DNA of 9,052 nt, from contig MZGO01000089.1 in the NCBI GenBank assembly GCA_002084985.1, positions 1 through 9,052 on the forward strand, written 5' to 3'. The translations under genes and the position numbers were made by a program. The first letter of the stretch is position 1; each line of letters begins with the position of its first letter. Under the pieces are notes generated by a model, which had not been told where the DNA came from, made no database searches, and was given only the letters and a program-made list of their open reading frames with translations. Of this stretch, positions 5,813-9,052 are shown piece after piece. Source of the stretch: Thermotoga sp. 4484_232 (GTDB lineage Bacteria; Thermotogota; Thermotogae; Thermotogales; Thermotogaceae).

Positions 5813-6628
5813 GTGGCAAAGGTTATAGTTGTCACCTCTGGGAAAGGAGGCGTAGGAAAGACGACCTTAACAGCGAATTTGGGATGCGCCCTTGCAAAAC
5901 TCGGAGAGAAGGTATGTTTGGTAGATGCAGATGTCGGTCTGAAAAACTTGGATGTCGTGCTGGGACTTGAAAATAGGATTGTTTACACTCTGATAGATGT
6001 TGTGAACGGCAGCGTTTCCGCTCAGGAAGCTCTCGTCAGGCACAAGATCTTGAAAAATGTGTATCTACTTGCCGCATCTCAAGTGGCAACCAAGGAAATG
6101 GTGTCACCAGATGATATGAAGAGGGTCATAAAAGAGCTGTACCCTCATTTCGACTACATAATAATAGATTCTCCAGCTGGAATTGAAAGGGGGTTCAGAA
6201 ATGCAGTGACACCTGCCGAAAAAGTCCTTATCGTTACAACTCCAGAGATCACAGCTATATCCGATGCCGACAGAGTGATCGGTCTCCTTGAAAATTTTGG
6301 CTTTTCTGATGAGAACATCAAGATAGTCCTCAACAAATTCAAAGCATCGATGGTGAGAAGGGGAGACATGCTCACAACCGAAGATGTGGAGAGCACCCTG
6401 GCTCTGGAGATAATTTCCGTTATACCGGATTCTGAAGAGGTCATAATCGCGACCAACAGGGGGATACCTATAACTCTGGATGGAACAACCCAAATTGCTC
6501 GAAGTTTTGAAAACCTTGCAAGGAGATTAAGGGGGGAGAGAATTCCAATAGAAGAAGATCTCTTGATAGAAAGCAAAGGAATCGTATCTTTCATCAGAAA
6601 ATTCTTCTCCAAATTCAAGAGGGGTTGA
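5813..6628 (+). CDS. minD: Septum site-determining ATPase MinD
   Basis: MinD is the membrane-cycling ATPase that positions the division septum with MinE and the FtsZ inhibitor MinC. From GTG 5813 the protein has 271 residues, typical for MinD. It shows the deviant Walker A KGGVGKTT at 11-18 (signature Lys11, P-loop Lys16), the VDADVGLKNLD strand at 37-47 (Asp38, Asp40), and switch II DSPAG at 119-123. A C-terminal amphipathic helix rich in Phe/Lys/Arg (IVSFIRKFFSKFKRG) is the membrane-targeting sequence. Start choice: GGTGAT at 5803-5808 sits 4 bases before GTG 5813, and the product MAKVIVVTSGKGG matches the family. GTG 5804 and ATG 5807 are in frame but lie inside that ribosome site. First gene of a rightward operon; the minE ATG follows 4 bases after its stop. 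Regulation may involve the tandem TATAAT boxes. Confidence 0.97.
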   Translation: MAKVIVVTSGKGGVGKTTLTANLGCALAKLGEKVCLVDADVGLKNLDVVLGLENRIVYTLIDVVNGSVSAQEALVRHKILKNVYLLAASQVATKEMVSPDDMKRVIKELYPHFDYIIIDSPAGIERGFRNAVTPAEKVLIVTTPEITAISDADRVIGLLENFGFSDENIKIVLNKFKASMVRRGDMLTTEDVESTLALEIISVIPDSEEVIIATNRGIPITLDGTTQIARSFENLARRLRGERIPIEEDLLIESKGIVSFIRKFFSKFKRG

Positions 6629-6632
6629 TACC

Positions 6633-6908
6633 ATGAGGTTTTGGTTCTGGAGAAGGAAAAAGAAAGAGAGTAGTAGAGAAACTGCAAGGAAAAGGCTTGA
6701 GAGATTGATCAGCACTTCCAGAAGGAGAGAGATAGGAATTCAGGAGATAATACCTGAGGATAAACTCAGCGAGGATTCTGAGAAGATAAAAGAAAGAATC
6801 GTAAGCTGGGTGGTTGAAACCTTTAACGTCGATAAAAGCAAGGTCAAGGTGGAATTTGAAGAGAGGAACGGTCATGTGATAATCATAACCAACGTATCTT
6901 TGGAATGA
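6633..6908 (+). CDS. minE: Cell division topological specificity factor MinE
   Basis: A 91-residue protein, a normal MinE length. Residues 2-11 ([10 protein letters not shown]) form a short aromatic and basic membrane-binding start. [11 protein letters not shown] at 16-26 is the anti-MinCD helix/strand that displaces MinC and triggers MinD ATP hydrolysis. [19 protein letters not shown] at 49-67 is the dimerisation helix, and [21 protein letters not shown] at 70-90 gives the final beta strands. Ribosome site GAGGGG at 6619-6624, 8 bases before the ATG. It starts 4 bases after the minD stop, the usual minDE pairing, which strongly supports the call despite low residue identity expected in this family. 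Confidence 0.93.
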   Translation: MRFWFWRRKKKESSRETARKRLERLISTSRRREIGIQEIIPEDKLSEDSEKIKERIVSWVVETFNVDKSKVKVEFEERNGHVIIITNVSLE

Positions 6909-6922
6909 AGGAGGAATCGAGC

Positions 6923-7321
6923 ATGCTGGGAAGCTTTTCGATAAGAACTACAAGAAGAAGTCAACTCGTCGATATAACTCATGAGGTTAGGGAAATCGTG
7001 AGATCGTCTGGGATCGATGAGGGATTGTGTGTTGTGTACGTTCCTCATACGACCGCCGGTGTAACTGTGAACGAAAATGCTGATCCATCGGTTAAAGAGG
7101 ATATATCAAATACTCTGGAAAAACTAATACCTCATAGAGGAAACTACGCGCATCTTGAAGGCAATGCTGATTCTCATATAAAATCAGCCGTTGTTGGTCC
7201 TTCTCTAGTTCTGATAGTTCACAATGGAGATGTGATACTCGGTACCTGGCAGGGTATTTTCTTATGTGAATTCGATGGGCCAAGAAACAGAACTGTTTAT
7301 GTGAGGGTTATGAAGGGGTGA
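6923..7321 (+). CDS. YjbQ/UPF0047 family protein
   Basis: A 132-residue protein of the YjbQ (UPF0047) family, which folds as a small trimeric beta/alpha protein. Conserved elements are all present: [19 protein letters not shown] at 39-57, [18 protein letters not shown] at 77-94 and [16 protein letters not shown] at 106-121. The conserved histidines His42, His77 and His85 are consistent with the metal/phosphate site seen in structures. Some members have been reported to have thiamin phosphate synthase side activity, but the physiological role is unclear. Start: ATG 6923 has AAGGAGG at 6908-6914 (8-base spacing). An in-frame ATG at 6905 overlaps the minE stop and places the ribosome site inside the coding region, so it is rejected. 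Cotranscribed with minDE. Its stop overlaps the next gene's GTG as GTGA. Confidence 0.94.
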   Translation: MLGSFSIRTTRRSQLVDITHEVREIVRSSGIDEGLCVVYVPHTTAGVTVNENADPSVKEDISNTLEKLIPHRGNYAHLEGNADSHIKSAVVGPSLVLIVHNGDVILGTWQGIFLCEFDGPRNRTVYVRVMKG

Positions 7322-7812
7322 TAAAACTGAAAAAGAATCTGTTCATCGTTGGTCTCCCTGGTTCTGGAAAATCGAGTGTTTTGAAGATTCTGTCTGAGGA
7401 TTTTGGCTATACTGTCATAGATGTGGATGAACTTGTGGAACTTGAAGCGGGTATGAAACCTGAAGAAGTCGTGAGAAACAACGGTCTCGAAGCTCTCAAG
7501 AAGATCGAAAGAAGGATCCTAAGAAGGTTGAAAAACGTAGAAGGGTACATAATCGCTACCATAGGTTTGTCACAGGATATACCGGATTCCTCAGATGTGG
7601 TTTATCTCAAACACCCCAGAAGTAAATCAATATCCAAGATGACCATTAAGTTCCAGTTCAAGAATGAAAAGAGGAAGAAAAGATTACTCGCGCTCTATGA
7701 CGAGTTCCATTCCCATTTCTCAAAGAATTCTTCCCTCGTGATATCCGTCGAAGGAAAAAACAGATTTGAGATAGCAAAAATAATAGACGATTTCATAAGG
7801 AAGAGAAACTGA
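7318..7812 (+). CDS. Shikimate-kinase-like P-loop protein with degenerate active site
   Basis: A 164-residue single-domain nucleoside-kinase-like protein. The Walker [13 protein letters not shown] (9-20) is intact, as is the IDVDELVE strand at 34-41, like the DxD of shikimate kinase. Key substrate residues are altered. The shikimate-binding Arg motif (EGE..FR..E) reads [10 protein letters not shown] at 55-64 with Lys at the Arg position. The ATGGG loop reads ATIGL at 80-84. The C-terminal R.P.Y segment reads [10 protein letters not shown] at 125-134. It therefore probably binds ATP or GTP but is unlikely to be a standard shikimate kinase. No aro genes are nearby. The GTG start at 7318 overlaps the YjbQ stop (GTGA) with GAGGG at 7303-7307 upstream; CTG 7327 is a less likely alternative. 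The 3' end overlaps the convergent decarboxylase gene by 20 bases. True function unknown. Confidence 0.82.
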   Translation: MIKLKKNLFIVGLPGSGKSSVLKILSEDFGYTVIDVDELVELEAGMKPEEVVRNNGLEALKKIERRILRRLKNVEGYIIATIGLSQDIPDSSDVVYLKHPRSKSISKMTIKFQFKNEKRKKRLLALYDEFHSHFSKNSSLVISVEGKNRFEIAKIIDDFIRKRN

Positions 7813-8959
7813 CCCTCTCTTTCAATCTCTTTTCGATCTCATCCAAAAATACAACACTCGGTGGTTTGAATCCATTGAATCTTGAAGAGTATTCCACAGT
7901 GTAAGCCCCCGCGTTTATGAAAAATACGATGTCATCTTTCGTTGTATTCTCAGGTAAAAGAGCGTCGTAGTATATGACATCGACACTATCACAAGTGGGG
8001 CCTGCCAGAACGAATTTTTTCTTTTTCACATTTTCTTTGTCTTTAACGACAAGTTCATACCTGAACCCTTCCAAAGTTTCTGCAAGACCATGGAACACGC
8101 CTGAATCTATATATATCCATCCTTCCCCTTCTTTTTCGGATCTCAGTATAACTTTTGTGACCATTATTCCAGCATCTCCTACCATGTATCTTCCGGGTTC
8201 AACCGCTATCTCGATGTTTGGGACAAACCATAGAAATTCTTCCACCGCTTCGAATATCACCTTCGCTATTTCCTCGATAGACGGTATGGGTCTGAGGTGC
8301 CTTATCGGAAATCCTCCGCCAACATTTAAAAAGAACATATCCACACCGTTCCTCATCGCTTTTGCGAAAACCTTGGAAACCTTCTCTATAGCTCTTCTCC
8401 AACTGTACTTGTTGTAATTTTGAGATCCAACATGAAAACTCATGCCAATGGGTTTCAGTCTCAGTTTCTTAGCGTACAATACGAGATCAAGAGCTCGTTC
8501 CATCTCAACACCGAATTTTCTGGATAGAGGCCAATCGCTATCGGAGCCATCCGTTGCGATTCTTATGAAGACTTTACTACCGGGTGCGTTGTAAGCTATC
8601 TTTTCAACTTCCATCTCGCTATCGGCGACGTAAAGATCTATGCCCACATTGTAGGCGAACCTTATGTCGTGTTCTTTTTTTATCGTGTTTCCAAAGCTCA
8701 TCTTCTTCGGTGATACACCCAGCATCAACAGTTTCTCTATTTCCCCTCGTGAAGCAACATCGAAATGAGAACCAAGAGAATCCAGAAGGGTGAGTATACG
8801 AGGATGAGAATTGGCCTTAACAGCGTAAAAAACCTTTGCCTTCCCCTTGAAGGCTTCCTTCATTCTGATGAAATTTTCCTTCACTATCTCCAAATCCATG
8901 ATCAAAAAAGGTGTTTCCAAAATATCGGATGCCTTCCTCACGAGCTCGTTTATCCTCAT
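7793..8959 (-). CDS. Ornithine/lysine-type PLP decarboxylase (fold type III)
   Basis: A 388-residue member of the Orn/DAP/Arg decarboxylase group 2 (alanine-racemase-like barrel plus beta domain). It would make putrescine (or cadaverine) from ornithine (or lysine). Visible residues: the PLP Schiff-base lysine Lys48 in VFYAVKANSHP, FDVASRGE at 66-73, FHVGSQ at 175-180, the phosphate-binding GGGFP at 214-218, EPGRYMV at 254-260, catalytic Cys323 in AGPTCDSVDVI, and GAYT plus FNGF near 351-364. GPTCDSVD and FNGF fit ornithine/lysine decarboxylases. The length, short compared with biosynthetic arginine decarboxylases, and the close match to the ODC core argue against DapA-pathway LysA, but substrate choice needs assay. 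The ATG at 8959 has AAGGAGG at 8973-8967, 7 bases upstream. Monocistronic as far as visible, and divergent from whatever lies beyond the right edge. Confidence 0.93.
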   Translation of the reverse strand: MRINELVRKASDILETPFLIMDLEIVKENFIRMKEAFKGKAKVFYAVKANSHPRILTLLDSLGSHFDVASRGEIEKLLMLGVSPKKMSFGNTIKKEHDIRFAYNVGIDLYVADSEMEVEKIAYNAPGSKVFIRIATDGSDSDWPLSRKFGVEMERALDLVLYAKKLRLKPIGMSFHVGSQNYNKYSWRRAIEKVSKVFAKAMRNGVDMFFLNVGGGFPIRHLRPIPSIEEIAKVIFEAVEEFLWFVPNIEIAVEPGRYMVGDAGIMVTKVILRSEKEGEGWIYIDSGVFHGLAETLEGFRYELVVKDKENVKKKKFVLAGPTCDSVDVIYYDALLPENTTKDDIVFFINAGAYTVEYSSRFNGFKPPSVVFLDEIEKRLKERVSFSSL

Positions 8960-8992
8960 CAGTTCCCCTCCTTGTTAGAATATTTAAACTCC

Positions 8993-9010
8993 ATTTCTTT
9001 TCAAAGAAAT
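8993..9010. promoter_or_regulatory. Perfect palindrome in decarboxylase promoter region (possible operator)
   Basis: ATTTCTTT (8993-9000), TC, AAAGAAAT (9003-9010): an 18-base 8-2-8 inverted repeat located 34-51 bases before the decarboxylase ATG. With TTGACA at 9026-9021 as -35 (minus strand), the palindrome covers the -10 region, a classic repressor-site position. A 2-base loop is too small for a good RNA hairpin, which favours a protein-binding site. A+T-rich palindromes arise by chance more easily than G+C-rich ones. Confidence 0.45.
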
Positions 9011-9026
9011 TAAAGGAGGATGTCAA
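8998..9026 (-). promoter_or_regulatory. Possible decarboxylase promoter
   Basis: A consensus TTGACA reads on the minus strand at 9026-9021. Seventeen bases further, 9003-8998 reads TGAAAA, a poor -10. The spacing is right but the -10 is weak, which would suit an activated or regulated promoter overlapping the palindrome at 8993-9010. Confidence 0.4.
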
Positions 9027-9052
9027 CTTGGAACGTTGTCACTAAATCTTAC
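9020..9052 (+). CDS. Possible start of a rightward gene cut by the window edge
   Basis: A strong AAAGGAGG at 9012-9019 is directly followed by ATG 9020, whose frame stays open for 11 codons (MSTWNVVTKSY) to the edge. Zero spacing between ribosome site and ATG is abnormal. The well-spaced TTG at 9028 stops after five codons. Either the start is further on, or the purine run is simply part of the decarboxylase promoter. Confidence 0.2.
   Translation, partial: MSTWNVVTKSY

Noticed and set aside
5490..5819. 109-residue minus-strand frame extending the tnpB remnant up to 5819
   Set aside because: The first 45 codons cross the IS left end and the minD start, and show no TnpB-like sequence. The family similarity begins just after ATG 5684.
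7318..7812. aroK (true shikimate kinase)
   Set aside because: The shikimate-binding Arg and the Gly-Gly-Gly loop are replaced, and no aromatic pathway gene is adjacent.
8984..9019. RNA hairpin sequestering the plus-strand GGAGG (CTCC at 8989-8992 with GGAG at 9015-9018)
   Set aside because: A four-base bulge and a two-base loop make the fold poor, and no plus-strand promoter or convincing gene supports it.
1..9052. CRISPR array, tRNA or rRNA genes
   Set aside because: No regularly spaced direct repeats, cloverleaf-like sequence or rRNA signature was seen on either strand.

Overview
The window looks like a chromosomal segment from a thermophilic bacterium of the Thermotogales (Thermotoga or a close relative). 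This is an inference from recognised protein sequences: the MinD, EcfT, Lon-like and decarboxylase proteins resemble their Thermotoga counterparts as I remember them. Very strong GGAGG ribosome sites, tight gene packing and Lys/Glu/Arg-rich proteins also fit. No database search was possible.

Layout. A leftward (minus-strand) operon runs from about 5310 to the left edge. Its order is an ArsB/NhaD-type membrane transporter (5310-4042), a LonC-type Lon-like protease broken into two frames (4031-3405 and 3367-1868), an ECF-transporter T component (1871-1080), and a secreted or anchored DUF4139-like protein (1067 to beyond position 1). The junctions are stop/Shine-Dalgarno or ATGA overlaps, so these genes are almost certainly one transcription unit. 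The protease has lost its central helical segment and changes reading frame at the joint.

The roughly 490-base divergent intergenic region (5311-5812) is not empty. It holds a miniature, internally deleted IS200/IS605-family element on the minus strand: a left-end hairpin, an extended -10 promoter, a 64-codon tnpB remnant that fuses the TnpB N-terminus to a piece of its C-terminal RuvC region, and a densely folded right end that looks like a retained omega RNA. It finishes at a TCAA motif just upstream of the transporter start.

Rightward from 5813 lies a compact operon: minD, minE, a YjbQ/UPF0047 protein and a degenerate shikimate-kinase-like P-loop protein. MinD and MinE are the ATPase and topological factor of division-site placement. 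minC is not in the window. The kinase-like gene converges on, and overlaps by 20 bases, a minus-strand fold-type III PLP decarboxylase (8959-7793, ornithine/lysine type, polyamine synthesis). The decarboxylase promoter region carries a perfect 8-2-8 palindrome.

Most notable are the orphan omega-RNA-like structure placed as the leader of a transporter operon, the broken LonC-type protease with altered Walker motifs, and the kinase-like member of the min operon that has lost key shikimate kinase residues.
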